Source: Sialis fuliginosa (lineage: Eukaryota; Arthropoda; Insecta; Megaloptera; Sialidae). From it: a stretch of DNA of 64,000 nt. A model generated the notes under the pieces. That model ran no database searches. It was given only the letters and a program-made list of their open reading frames with translations, and was not told where the DNA came from. The position numbers and the translations under genes are program-made. Location of the stretch: contig OY540814.1 in NCBI GenBank assembly GCA_961205875.1, positions 24,930,151-24,994,150 on the forward strand, written 5' to 3'. Positions 1 through 11,075 of this stretch are shown here, one piece after another. Position 1 is the stretch's first letter. The number at the start of each line of letters is the position of its first letter.

Positions 1-697
1 CCGAAGACCTTCGTATGCTCCTTCGGCTATTATTAAGAAATTTAAATTGAAAATTTAACAAATAAGTTGAATAGTTAATATGTCAGCTTGGGGCGATCGA
101 GGAGACTCCAGTTTTTTTTTAAATATAGCTTACACCATTATCTTTAAGACTATCTAATGCCCGAAGACCTTCGTATGCTCCTTCGGCTATTATTAAGAAA
201 TTTAAATTGAAAATTTAACAAATAAGTTGAATAGTTAATATGTCAGCTTGGGGCGATCGAGGAGACTCCAGTTTTTTTTTAAATATAGCTTACACCATTA
301 TCTTTAAGACTATCTAATGCCCGAAGACCTTCGTATGCTCCTTCGGCTATTATTAAGAAATTTAAATTGAAAATTTAACAAATAAGTTGAATAGTTAATA
401 TGTCAGCTTGGGGCGATCGAGGAGACTCCAGTTTTTTTTTAAAATATAGCTTACACCATTATCTTTAAGACTATCTAATGCCCGAAGACCTTCGTAACCT
501 TCTTCGGCTATTATTAAGAAATTTAAATTGACATATTAACTATTCAACTTATTTGTTAAATTTTCAATTTAAATTTCTTAATAATAGCCGAAGGCGCACT
601 CGAAGGTCTTCAGGCATTAGATAGTCTTAAAGATAATGGTGTAAGCTATATTTAAAAACAAAAACTGGAGTTTCCTCGATCGCGCCAAGCTGATATT
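1..697. repeat. 160-bp tandem array with an inverted terminal unit
   Basis: Three direct units of 160, 160 and 161 bases (1-160, 161-320, 321-481) are almost identical. They are followed by a broken fourth unit (482-530) and then one complete, circularly permuted unit on the opposite strand (531-697). Each unit holds a short hairpin, CCGAAG...CTTCGG. The fourth unit and the inverted one form a foldback with arms at about 482-530 and 566-616. The array runs off the left edge, so its full size is unknown. A diverged dimer of the same monomer is at 39875-40075. Confidence 0.95.
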
Positions 698-940
698 GAG
701 ATAGGTCTCCTAAACTGCAACAAAAAATGTAGGACCTTTTTGGTTGCGTAGCTTTTAATAAATTCTTTCAATGAAAATTATAACGAATACTGTAGATTTT
801 TTTTTACTTTAAATTGTAGAAACGTAGTTAATTTCGAAAGAGAATGTTAGTGTGAATGATAACCCTATCATGTGTCCGTTTTTATTACATACTTATTGTT
901 TTTGAACGTAGACTTTCGCGGTTCTTCAATTGTATAAACT
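698..940. other. A+T-rich spacer, nothing recognised
   Basis: Between the inverted satellite unit and the next foldback I see no repeat end, open frame or splice-like signal. Confidence 0.5.
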
Positions 941-1124
941 TTCGATTAATTATTGAGTTTTATTCTACGTTGCACTATACTATTGTCACTTGACGTTTCG
1001 ACCAACATCTTAAGCAGTTACACCTTCTATACTCAACACTTCACTTCAGAAGAAGACCACGAGATGTTGGTCGAAACGTCAAATGACAATATAGTGCAAC
1101 GCGGAACAAAACTCAATAATCGAA
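941..1124. mobile_element. Foldback MITE, about 60-base arms
   Basis: The left arm (941-1012) and right arm (1062-1124) are inverted copies carrying 'gttgcactata...attgtca' and 'gacgtttcgaccaacatct', with a few mismatches and a 4-base indel near the outer end. The loop is about 50 bases. The open frame across it has no coding support. Its superfamily is unknown because no target duplication is clear. Confidence 0.8.
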
Positions 1125-1500
1125 TGTTTATACTTATTATTATTTTAAAAGATTTTTGTCTCAACACCCCTGATTATGTGGTAAGGGGTATATATATATA
1201 TGCCTTACAACACCGCAAATTGCATTTTAATAGAGTCATGACAACAATAAAACCCAATTGCTAGCAAGTTTGGCGTATGTATTTCTTAAAATACTCCGGC
1301 CCATTAAGCGTTAATAGTAGTAGTGAATATGTTGTTTTGACTTGGCGGGTTTTCAATAACAATTTGGCAGCTGCAGTTAGACTGCCAACAGCTGGCCGGT
1401 GGAGGATGCACTAGTTTCTGTGCCCTTGTAACTTAACCCCCACGGTTCACGCATACGTTCGCACTTTTGCACAGGGACGGGTTTAGATGGGATGTTTAAT
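1125..1500. other. Mostly unique A+T-rich sequence
   Basis: It holds a TA microsatellite near 1190-1201 and a GC-richer patch around 1340-1480, with no recognisable ends or coding potential. Confidence 0.4.
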
Positions 1501-1509
1501 TAAGATTAT

Positions 1510-1620
1510 TTATTGTTTCCATATTATGAATAATTTTTTAATATGTATATAAAAAATTTTAATGGAATTTGCCTGAAATAAAACTCACCTTTGTATTATG
1601 AATATTAATATTCAGTAATA
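1510..1620 (-). repeat. Short dispersed repeat, opposite copy near 54760
   Basis: The block containing 'aaaactcacctttgtatta' is the inverse of 54760-54840 ('taatacaaaggtgagtttt' followed by similar sequence). The GTGAGT here is repeat sequence, not a splice-site candidate. Confidence 0.6.
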
Positions 1621-1669
1621 TATTAGACATTTTTAGAATAACTAATCTGACAATATAAATTTAATTGCA

Positions 1670-2010
1670 TTTGTTGGCAAATTTTCGAGTGATTTTCAAC
1701 CCTTCTATGGCTGTTTAGTTATTTCATTGTTTGTATTGTAGAAGAATATTTATGCTAAGTTTCAAGTAAATCCGACAAAAAATATTTTTTTTACCCACAC
1801 AAACTTTTACACCTCCGTTTACCACCGTAGGGGTTGAATTTCGAAAAATCCTTTCTGTCAGATTATATTTACGTCAAGACGTTTCGATTGGCACTCCAAC
1901 GAAGTCAATAGCATTTTTTATTTGCGAGATTTCGTGAAGGAAAAAAATGACACACACACGCATATGTAAATATTTCTGAAAATAGTGTGAATATACTATA
2001 GTGACCTTGA
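1670..2010 (+). repeat. Dispersed repeat of insect type
   Basis: The run 'ccgtaggggttgaatttcg' followed by 'aaatcctttctgtcag' and a tail of ACAC repeats resembles a class of interspersed repeats common in moth genomes. No frame is open. The identification is from memory and the edges are approximate. Confidence 0.4.
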
Positions 2011-2850
2011 TAATATGTTAAAATTTTTGATTTTTATTTTCGGCCAATTACAATAAGTTAATACATTTTTCAAATTTTTTACATTATCATAATTTTGCAT
2101 GTTTATGAAAATTTTCAAATTTTTTAGTTAAAATAGTTTACGGTATATTTTGTTATAATCGATGGACAGACAGACGGACGGATGATAATGTGATAAAATA
2201 GAGATACACCTACGTATCCCAAAAAATCGACAAAAGTGAATTTCGTCTTTTGAACTTCTGTGATAAAAATCTACGTATAGTAAATACAACTCTGGGCAAA
2301 CGGCATCACTTGATTGGGTTTTTATAATAATCTAATACGACACAACCCGTATCGTGTTGTTATTTTGTTATGTTCCGTTGTAGTCGCGTTTCTTATTCTT
2401 CATGTAGTATTATTTTAAAGCGGCTGTCGATAGCCAATAAAACATGAAACATCCGTTACAACATTCACAGCACACTGCCATGTTTTATTGACAGATACCA
2501 ATTTGATCGACTGTCATGATTTGTTTTTTATGCTAATCACAATAAGTATTTTAAACTACGTTTTGTGGTGATTTAAAACCAGTCCAGTTGATAGGTTTAT
2601 AGTTAATTAAATAGTCATTATTGTATGTACCTACACTGTTTAAATATTCAGTAAACGATATAGTATTTACATGAACTGTGATTGATTGGACTTGTGATGT
2701 TGTCATGGTTACGTTATTTTGGCAGTTTTATACATTGGACTGATTAACAATTGAAACGAATGTACTTCGTAAACTCTGTGAAATAAATATTTTGCAGACA
2801 TTTTTCCTAAAAAAAAAATAATAATTTTGGTTAGGTTACCATTTTAAATT
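2011..2850. other. Unassigned A+T-rich sequence
   Basis: Contains 'gatggacagacagacggacgg' near 2160-2182, the kind of run often seen in moth interspersed repeats. I see no clear ends, open frames or splice signals. Confidence 0.35.
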
Positions 2851-2852
2851 TA

Positions 2853-3315
2853 CTAGCTAGGCCCGCGCGGCTTCGCTCGCGTGGACTACGGAATTATTGT
2901 TTAGGATTTAAAAAAATATAGTTGAATTAAGTACAAACACGATTAGTTATTATTGTAATAAAAACCAACATTTAAAATTTAATTATTGAAAAAAAATAAT
3001 AAACAATTGATAATCAAAAGAATACCGGCCTGTGATCATTCCCTCTGCCCTGCCTCTACTCGGCACGCTTCCTCTTTCCCGCACGCCGAAATCATTTATT
3101 TCGATAAGGATTAATGTTTTGCAATTTATAATTAAAGAAAACCGAATATTTTTTATTATCTTTGTAACATAAAAGCAGTCATTGTGGCTTAAATATAAAA
3201 GTTAAACATATGGTGTCGCTGACTTTATTGTAGATCTTTTGATTCTACACAATTCTTTAATACATTATTTTGTTCAATATTGAACGGTTTAGGCAGAGTA
3301 TTGTAAAATAGCGTG
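2853..3315 (-). repeat. Interspersed repeat A, inverse of 27905-28560
   Basis: It begins with 'cccgcgcggcttcgctcgcg', a signature seen at the edges of many moth repeats. From about 3090 to 3315 it is the reverse complement of 28110-28340, sharing 'atttatttcgataaggatt' and 'gttcaatattgaacggttt'. Both copies are decayed and neither has an open frame. Its class (SINE, LINE tail or Helitron) is not resolved. Confidence 0.7.
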
Positions 3316-3372
3316 CCGATAAAATTAGTATTTTCTATCAAAAATTATAGAACACTTTTGACTGTTCTAGAG

Positions 3373-3527
3373 CAGTAATCTCCAAACTTTTTTGATCACG
3401 TACCCGTAAGACGAAAAGAATTATAAGTTGTACCCTCTATAATATAATTAAGATAACACATACAGTATTTTGAAGGAAAACTTTGCGTACTCCCAAGTAT
3501 CACCCTGGGGTACTTTGGAGACCACTG
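3373..3527. mobile_element. hAT MITE, 155 bp
   Basis: The ends CAGTAATCTCCAAA and TTTGGAGACCACTG are inverted repeats. The element is flanked by ttctagag (3365-3372) and ttcgagag (3528-3535), an 8-bp duplication matching at seven positions. CAG...CTG ends with 8-bp duplications are typical of hAT. Confidence 0.85.
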
Positions 3528-3545
3528 TTCGAGAGTAGTGTATTT

Positions 3546-4130
3546 TTAATAAGAAAAAATGGGTGTATAAGTTTTTCTTCTATGCAAAATTTTGAAATGT
3601 TTTTTCGTTAAATTTTCAAGGAGTTGATTTTTACCCACGTACGTGTGTTTTATTTTGTTGAATGGGGAAACATTGTTATTACATTTTGAGGATCTCTGGA
3701 TTCTAAAGAAATAAAAATCCGTATTAAAACTTAAATAAAACACAAATAATATTGTAACATGAAAGTTTTATCACAAAGAAGGTATATATTTCAAAAAAGT
3801 TACAATAACTAGGACAAATAATGTAATTATATTTATTTCTTGACAACTTGCAGAACTTTACTCGTAAATTAAAAACTGTGCATAGACGGGAAACTCATTT
3901 TCTTGGAAACGTTGTTATTGTTACACATTTGTTGCTATGGTGTTGTTTACTTTTAATTAAAATAGAACGTTTTTAGCTATAATGCAGTTTTAAAATGTAT
4001 TCGCTCGTCAAATAAATGTAAATGTAATAATGGAATATACCAGCGTTTTTAAACCTTTTTTCTGCACTGGTTATATCCTTTTTTTCACTCATTGTTATTT
4101 TTTTGTTCTTGTAAATACACTATGTTAGAT
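3546..4130. other. Unassigned A+T-rich sequence
   Basis: A 65-codon open frame on the minus strand (3546-3743) is low-complexity and unconvincing. I see no repeat ends. Confidence 0.35.
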
Positions 4131-4139
4131 AAAATATAG

Positions 4140-4260
4140 GATTCATAATACGATACTAAACATTTTAACTAAATTAAAATATATGTATGGAGAACCATAC
4201 ATGAATTCCATGTTCTTTCTATCTTTTTAAATATAATTTTTTTTAAATATTTTATTTATA
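4140..4260 (-). repeat. Dispersed repeat, opposite copy at 54790-54890
   Basis: 'tgtatggagaaccatacatg' and the following T-rich run are the inverse of 54810-54880. Together with 1510-1620 this marks one repeat family present at three places in the window. Confidence 0.6.
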
Positions 4261-4404
4261 TAACCTATTGCTGAATATAGTACTTTATAAAGTGAAGTAG
4301 ATAGTAGAATTGTAGTTGTGTGTATTTTTTATTATTTTTTTTTTTATGACTGCTGTGTTGACTTTCTGTATACCTGTACTGGTCTTTATCAAATAATATA
4401 TATA

Positions 4405-4536
4405 CAGTGTAACCTTAATATAACGAGCCTCAATATAACGATTTCCTCGATTTAAGAGAACCTCACTGTAACAAATTACTAGGTATAACGAATATTTTCT
4501 ACTTCCTTTCAGTTTTGTTATATCGAGGTTGCACTG
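4405..4536. mobile_element. pogo/Tigger-like MITE, 132 bp, TA-flanked
   Basis: The left end CAGTGTAACCTTAATATAAC and right end ATATCGAGGTTGCACTG are inverted and each is flanked by TA. The 'AACCTcgATATAACGA' core inside CAGT...ACTG ends is characteristic of pogo-group Tc1/mariner elements. It has no coding capacity. Internal extra copies of the TATAACGA motif make it partly repetitive. Confidence 0.75.
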
Positions 4537-4916
4537 TATTATTATTATTACTATTATATGCATTTATGCATATTATAAATTTTCAACTGACGTCTATTGG
4601 ATTTGACATTTGATAAAGATAGTTTTTGGGCACACTTTTTCATACTCGTTTAATGGACTAGTTGGTTTGTTATGAAACCATAAACTTTCCTAATCTAGGA
4701 TTCAACTGAAAAAAACGATTTGTATTTTACATTTGAATATTTTTGATTGTTATTAAATAATATAGAACTATTTATTGTTTATTATTTTTGGTTGTCTTAC
4801 CAGACATTATTTCCGTTCGCTCGGACAGACAGACAAGCATGATAATTTATTATTAGTATTACAAAAAAATATTATCTTTATTTGCACTGTATTAATAATT
4901 TTTCTTTTTGTTTCAG

Positions 4917-4993
4917 GTGAGTTTCTGCTTTGTGAATTTGATGAAAAAAGAATATAGTATATTCAGTATACAAAATTAATTTTCAAGAGAATG
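4917..4993 (+). promoter_or_regulatory. Putative recursive splice site with 77-nt RS-exon
   Basis: Reading + strand, 'ttaataatttttctttttg' and tttcag end at 4916 and are followed at once by GTGAGT (4917-4922). A 3' splice site with a branch-like ATTAAT and a pyrimidine tract is thus fused to a consensus 5' splice site. A second strong 5' site, GAATG|GTGAGTTT, lies at 4993/4994, which would define a 77-base cryptic exon. This is the arrangement of ratchet-point or RS-exon sites known in long introns of flies and vertebrates. After splicing at 4916/4917 the regenerated GTGAGT would remove the rest of the intron and leave no exon. It implies a host gene on the + strand with exons outside the window or far downstream. 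It could still be a chance match. Confidence 0.55.
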
Positions 4994-4999
4994 GTGAGT

Positions 5000-5478
5000 T
5001 TATGTACATATAGTTTTAATTTTTCCGATTTCAGATAAAAATAAAGACAACATTTACACAAATTAAACAAAAATAAATGGTGAAAAATAAACATAAATAA
5101 ATATAAACCGATTCTACTAAATAAATAAAGAAAAAAGTAGAAGGTGGGGGGGGGGGCTCAAGTTGTTACCCGCAATGTCATTTGTACTGGGTCAAACCAA
5201 AGTCATGTTTAACAGCATTTTATTGATTATGTGCATGCTTAATCGACGGATTAGCGCGCACATAAATCGTGTGGCGGGGAAGGGGGGGGGGATGGGTGGA
5301 GGCAGTGGTGGTTAATTGTCCCACCAGGCCATGAAATGTGCAACCTGCGACGTGTTTTTTATTTTAGTATTTATTTATTACTACAGTGTTCAGGGTTGGC
5401 CTTTTTTTATTGGGGTAGGTTTGGTAATCTGTATTGGTTATTGAAAAGTTAAATACTTATAAAATGATTTATATTTTA
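5000..5478. other. A+T-rich spacer with two poly-G tracts
   Basis: Runs of about ten G occur near 5149-5157 and 5283-5291. The GC-rich patch between them (5160-5330) matches nothing else in the window. No coding potential is seen. Confidence 0.45.
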
Positions 5479-5894
5479 AGGTACTGGCACGTCTTGAATA
5501 ATACCCCAGTATTGGATACTTATTTAATTAAATGTACTTAATTAGAAATATTTGGGTGTCAAAATGATGGACATTTAAACGAATAATTAGTGTAATTTAT
5601 TTTTAGATTTTTTTTCTAACTTTTGTGTTCTAGTATTTATATACATTTTTTTAATCATTAGTTAGTGTCCATCACTGGGTGCACGTTACTGATTTTATTT
5701 TGTTCATTATTGAAAAAAAAACATAAACAAAATAAATGGCTGTAATTAAAAAAAACTATATTAAATTAAATTAATTAAATTGATTTTATAACTTGTTTTA
5801 TTAGTAACATGAGTTTATGAGAATTTAAAAAAAAAACATCAATCCCAAAAAACAATATATCTTGCTCTTAAAGCGTCCAAGACTGGTGCCAGTG
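5479..5894 (+). mobile_element. AGGTACTGG-family MITE, damaged right end
   Basis: The left end TA|AGGTACTGGCAC lacks a few bases of the family terminal repeat, and the right end reads 'gactggtgccagtgct', so it is eroded. The interior shares 'gtgtccatcactgggtgc' and the poly-A-rich 3' part with 24178-24747. A non-autonomous, TA-targeted DNA transposon. Confidence 0.8.
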
Positions 5895-6640
5895 CTCTCT
5901 CTGGGCCTGCATCTCTCACTCAGCCGTATTTATTAAAAAAATATTGTGCTTGCTAAAAATAATTTTGAATAATTCGCGTTTGGCTTTGTAAACCTCAATT
6001 TGGTTGGCTATTTGAGTACACGCGTTTTAAAAAAAAATAATGAGTTTATAAATAATTGTGTTACATTTTATTGAATCTATGCAAGTATAAGTTTAAATTT
6101 AGTAAAGTTGTGGGCTTGATAAATCCGACCCTGTCTTCACGGTTGTCTCGGGCCCAGTACATTGTTTGCTTGCATTCGATTCAATTGCGTTGGAATATAT
6201 ACTATTATGAATTTATAATGGCTGGGGAATACCGATCAGTATTTTCCCTGAATTCGTTATCTCTGTTCGTAAAGGAAATATACTATCTATGTGTCTATCT
6301 TTATGGAATTTTTGTTTGTGTATTTTTGATAGTATTATGTAAGATATTATTCTATTTTAAGAAATGTGTATTGTGTTAAATACCCATTTAAAAAAATTGC
6401 GATTGTTAATAATATTTATTTGCGTATATTTTTTAGTGTTTTTTAGTTTAGAGACAACCATATCGCATTTTTTAGGTTGTAGCTTTTATGTGAACTAATA
6501 TTTAGATCAGTAGTATTTAATAAAAAATTATATAAGAAAGAGTAAACCTAGAAAATAATTATTATAATATGTCAAAAATTGCTTTCTTTGCTTATCTGTA
6601 TAAAAAAGAAATAATGTATATAATATAATGTACATTTTTA
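5895..6640. other. Unassigned A+T-rich sequence
   Basis: A 107-codon open frame on the + strand (6056-6379) encodes a hydrophobic, low-complexity peptide rich in Y, F, L and C. It has no recognisable domain and an A+T-driven composition, so I do not call it a gene. No repeat ends are visible. Confidence 0.4.
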
Positions 6641-6644
6641 GTGT

Positions 6645-6880
6645 TCTGCACCTAAACAACGGAAACTTATAGAATCACTTTATTGTCCGTCTGTCTGTCC
6701 GTCAAGATCCTTTTTCTCAGGAATGGATAGAGGTATCAAGTTGAAATTAATATTAAAAATTAAGGTCTATAGCATCATAGTCCTGTAAAAAAATAAATTA
6801 GTATAAAAATTATTGACTAATAAAAATAAAAATAAAATTCGGACAGAAAAAAATGTTACAACCGATATTATTTAATTTGG
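6645..6880 (+). repeat. Moth-type interspersed repeat, related to 32815-33010
   Basis: 'gtccgtctgtctgtccgtc' followed by 'gatcctttttctcaggaa', 'aggtatcaagttgaaatt' and 'ggtctatagcatcatagtc' parallels 32845-32945. This is a familiar lepidopteran repeat body. It is decayed and has no open frame. Confidence 0.65.
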
Positions 6881-7440
6881 TGGAGGCTCCTAGGTAACAC
6901 TACAGTCTTTTAGAAAATACTAAATAAAATACGAATTTTCATAATATATGGTTTCAAATTCCTGATTAAAAAAAAAGATACGCAGATTAACAAATTCTAC
7001 ATACTTAATAATGCGTGAATATATTTTAACTACCTGAATAAATATGTGCAGTATTATAACAAGCGTTTACTGTGAATATTTTAAATAAATTATCTAACCA
7101 TAAAATCCCCTTGCCATAAATCTATTATCTAGGAACAACAAGTAATACCTAATTAGGTAAGGAACACTTGTGCATAATTACTTAATGATGTAATCTCGAC
7201 CGACCCCCTTTACTCTCTACCTCCTTTACCCATGGGCGGCCACGTCTTTTGTAATTTGGGGTAGGTCCGTAGACGACCTGTGCGTGAAGGATATAGGGGA
7301 GTATATGTTGTTATATTTAATCTAACATGTAATTTGTAAGGTTGTATAGAAATGATTTATTGTATTGGTTTATGTGTTTAAATAGGGAGTTTTCATGTTG
7401 GAAAATATTAGATAGTTTACTTTTAATTATGTTAGTTATA
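6881..7440. other. Unassigned sequence
   Basis: A GC-richer patch at 7195-7300 carries CCCCCTTTACTC and a palindromic-looking 'acccatgggcgg'. No ends, open frames or splice pairs are recognised. Confidence 0.35.
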
Positions 7441-7650
7441 CAGTAGAGATCAGATCGGACCTTAAAAAAGTAGCCCGATCCGGTCCGATTTATATTAAGG
7501 TCCGATCCGACCCGGTCTAGTTTATACTAAGGTCTGATTCAATCCGGTCCAAATATTACAAACAAAAATTAAGCCCGGTCCGATCCGATCCGAATTTCGG
7601 ACCGGGTAATTCGGACCGGATCGTGCTGGCCCGACCCGAACTGATTGTGA
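7441..7650. repeat. Degenerate GGTCCGATC internal repeat block
   Basis: At least eight variants of 'ggtccgatc'/'gatccggtcc' recur in about 190 bases, in both orientations because the motif is near-palindromic. It starts with 'cagtagagatcagatcgg', which could be a decayed transposon end. No mate is seen, so the class is open. Confidence 0.6.
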
Positions 7651-8506
7651 TAATTCATATACGATAATTTTACGATCGTTTGTTCTCTAGTTGAAGACAC
7701 TCAAAGTTAAAAGTATGATTTTAGTTTTGATTGCAAATAACTCTATGATCTACAAAAATCATTAATTAGAATTTTGATAAAAAAATTGTATCATGGTTTA
7801 CGGAGTTTCTATTGTTTTTTTTTTTGCAATACTTTGATGATTGCAAACAATTTAGGGGTCAGCGAGCTATTTTGTTGCCAAATTCGTTTTTAGAGCTCAA
7901 AAATGCATAAGAAAAGAAAGAACAGCATAAGATGTTTTGTCAATGTTACGCATTTTTTTAGACAAATGAAAACTGGTAATTTATATATTCACTATTTCAT
8001 GATACATGTAAAAGAAAGTTATGTTAGTGGACACAGCAGATTTTTTTAATAGTTACATCAGTTACCTGCTACATTTCATATTAAATTGTAAACATGTATT
8101 TTGTGATATATAGTATGTATATTTGATTTAAAAAATCATGCTACAAAAGATTGAAATTGTGAATTTTTTGCCGTGGTTATGAAAAATGACCGAGGTAACT
8201 GAAATATGGATGAGTTCGGAATTTTTAATTACTCTTTGTATAATAAGAGCAGTTATTTTTTAATTTTCTTTTTGTTATTCAAATTAAAAAGTAATGAATC
8301 TCTTTCGTCTATTTTAATAGAAATAACTTTGATCCATAGATAATATTTCATACAGCACCTCGTGTAGAGATTTTTGTTTTTCATGAATAATTCCTCATGT
8401 CAAAATATTTTCAAATTAAGATTATTAATTTAATATGTGTTTTGGGATTTGCAAAGTTTATTATTTTGATTTATTGGACAGCAATTGTGAGTTAATATTG
8501 TATAAT
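7651..8506. other. Unassigned A+T-rich sequence
   Basis: No repeat ends, coding frame or splice-like pair could be supported here. Confidence 0.35.
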
Positions 8507-8680
8507 CAGGGTGTCCCCTTTCTTTTTTAAAATTCTGAAAAGTCAGGGAATTTATAAATTTTTTTTTGGAAGGTCAGGGAATTTATTATAAATTCTGGGA
8601 AGTCAGTGAAAAAGAAAAAAGTGTATAAGTTTAAGTTGACGAGCAAAAAAAAGGTCTTCAACTTTTTTTTGCACCGATAA
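8507..8680 (+). mobile_element. CAGGGTGTCC-family element, 5' part
   Basis: The end CAGGGTGTCCCCTTT is followed by several 'gtcagggaatttat' repeats and 'gttgacgagcaaaaaaaag', exactly as in the copies at 39107, 40943 and 47536. The right end is not found, so this copy is partial. Confidence 0.75.
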
Positions 8681-9040
8681 TTGCAGTGTTTTCACATTTC
8701 AAATGACCTAACCTCAATATTGTGTGATCACCAAAAAAAACTTTTTTACAGAAAACATGGGGAAAGTACAGCAAATTTCGAAAGAAAAAAGAGCTTAAAT
8801 AGTCATTTTGAATAAATTGGGCTATCCACAGCGAAAAATTACTGTTGTGAGACGAATTGAATGAACCGGTCAAAAATATTAACAAAAAATAAAAAAAACG
8901 ACATTTTTTCAGGTGGTTTTAAACTTTTGAAGGATAGTGTATCTTGGTGTACTTTTGTAATATATACATGCACATTGCACATGTATGATGCATGGATAGA
9001 AGGACTTGTGCGTCATTGTGTTCGAGTCGGAGCACAAATC

Positions 9041-10029
9041 CAGTGGCGAGGTGTGAAATTTTTAAAAGGGAAGCATATTTTGTGAATCCTTCTCCTCCTA
9101 TTAACAAAAAAAACTAGTTATGAAACACTTTAAGTTCAAGCTTTTACGTTTATATATTTATATACTAACTAAATGAATATACGTCTTATTTTCTTGTATT
9201 TTAGTCGATATTTGTATGACGAGTTGAAGTTCACTGCAGGAAATTTCACTAAAAAATTTCGAATTTTTGATTTCGTTAAAAGTATGTTTATTGTATTGAA
9301 AATGACGTGAAAAGTTGTTTGTTTCAAACCGCAGGTCTGTATCTCAAACCGTTCTCGAGATATAGCCTCTCAAAGTTTTAGTTTTTTCAAATTTTTGGAG
9401 AAAAAAGGCCATAACTTTTGAACGCGTGGTCGGAATTGATTTTAGTTGACGGATTTGAAATCAGCGTGTCAGAATCTATGTAATGACATGTATAATACTT
9501 TAAAATTTGACAAAAAAATTTTCGTTAAAAATCGACATTTTTTTAAGGTATACCCCTTTGAATTTTTTCGATTTTTCGCGAAATTTTTTTTCTCGAGTTT
9601 TAAGGTATTGCACATGTCATTATATAGATTTTGACACGCTGATTCCAAATCCGTCAACTAAAATCAATTCCGACTACGTATTCAAAAGTTATGGCCTTTT
9701 TTCTCCAAAAATTTGAAAAAACTAAAACTTTGAGAGGTCATATCTCGAGAACGGTTTGAGATACAGACCTGCGGTTTGAAACAAACAACTTTTCACGTCA
9801 TTTTCTATACAATAAACATACTTTTAACGAAATCAAAAATTCTAAATTTTTTAGTGAAATTTCCTGCAGTGAACTTCAACTCGTCATACAAATATCGACT
9901 AAAATACAAGAAAATAAGACGTAGAGGTATTATATATAGTTTTATAATTGTTAACACAGATTTGTATTAATTTTCCCTAAAAGAAAGGGAAGCACTGCTT
10001 CCCCTGCTTCCATGGACGCTTCGCCACTG
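9041..10029. mobile_element. hAT-type foldback transposon, 989 bp, intact ends
   Basis: Ends are CAGTGGCGAGG and CTTCGCCACTG, flanked by a perfect 8-bp duplication cacaaatc (9033-9040 and 10030-10037). Inside, about 350 bases on each side (9188-9525 and 9565-9925) are inverted copies, so most of the element is one giant hairpin. It has no transposase. Overlapping open frames on both strands are by-products of the symmetry. Related copies lie at 22514-23488 and 60118-60866. Confidence 0.93.
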
Positions 10030-10037
10030 CACAAATC

Positions 10038-10740
10038 AGATGATTCAACGTAAAACAAGGAGCGCTGTTGACGCATGACTTTCATACACCTCTTTAGTCA
10101 GCGTGTGTTCATAAACAGTTAACGTCCAGTGTTTAAATTGTCCCCACTATATTATACACTGTTTATACTATATAGTCATTAAGTCCATATTGTTTTAATA
10201 ATTGGTTTCTGCAAGGGTGCGGGTAAATAGTTTTATAACTAAAGAGGCAGTAATATTTTTCACCTATGCTTTAATAATACAAAATATACAGGTTATCCAA
10301 CATAAGCGCAGGAGTCAAAACTGGCAAGTAAAATCAGTAAAAGTCAGTTTTTTATAACCCGGTCAGTTAGTCAGTTTTTTGGGTTTGGCACTCAAAGTTT
10401 TCACATCGGAGCCCTATTTATCGTGAAAAAACTCACTATTTGATTTCAAAACGACACAATTACTGTGAAAACTACATATATTCAAATTATAAATAATGTT
10501 CTATTTTGTTTACTTATTTGTATTGTTTATTACCAACTTTTAGAAGATATTTTATGACATAATTGTAACGTATGTATAGCACTGGCTATGCCAAGTTCAG
10601 TGAGAAAAATTAACAAAAATTAACTGTAATATTTGTTACTTTTGTTATGAACATAATAAAAAGGTGGATAAATGTGATAAATCTATATAGATCAGCATGA
10701 TCTATCTTTATATAGGTACAACATAATTAAATAGAGGATA
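10038..10740. other. Unassigned sequence with short GTCAGTTTTTT repeats
   Basis: Around 10330-10395 'gtcagttttttataaccc' and 'gtcagttagtcagttttttg' recur. It resembles the 'gtcaggg' runs of other elements here but has no terminal repeats. Confidence 0.35.
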
Positions 10741-10744
10741 TTTT

Positions 10745-10940
10745 TTACCCCGTTGTTGGCTAGTTAGTTAATACGGCCACCAGTGGTGGTTTGTAATGAA
10801 GAAACAACAACCCTCGTCAATCGCGGACCGGAAAGGAGACATGCACGCCAACCGGAAACTGGCGCAGATGTGGTGTTTTTCTTCAAAACAATAAGACGCA
10901 AATTAAGGGTTGCCCGTTCAGTGGTGGCGCTTGCAATATG
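10745..10940. other. GC-richer unique island
   Basis: About 190 bases of mixed composition ('gtcaatcgcggaccggaaag', 'gccaaccggaaactggcgc') stand out from the A+T-rich surroundings and match no repeat in the window. It could be a conserved non-coding element or a decayed foreign insert. No frame is convincing. Confidence 0.3.
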
Positions 10941-11075
10941 CTCGGGGTAGTCACAGTAGAGATCTTATCAAATGAATAAATTCTTCCGCAGCATTTCGTG
11001 TTCTTCAGAGAAATATGCTAGCTACGGTGTTTTATCTTATCTAGCATGTGTTTTCCCCCCAGCCCTTTCAAAAAC

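Noticed and set aside
6056-6379. 107-codon hydrophobic frame
   Set aside because: Composition is A+T-driven with no signal, domain or splice context. Such frames are expected by chance in this DNA.
9446-9716. Several overlapping open frames on both strands
   Set aside because: They mirror each other because the DNA is a giant inverted repeat. The same peptides appear at 22971-23182, so they are by-products of the foldback element.
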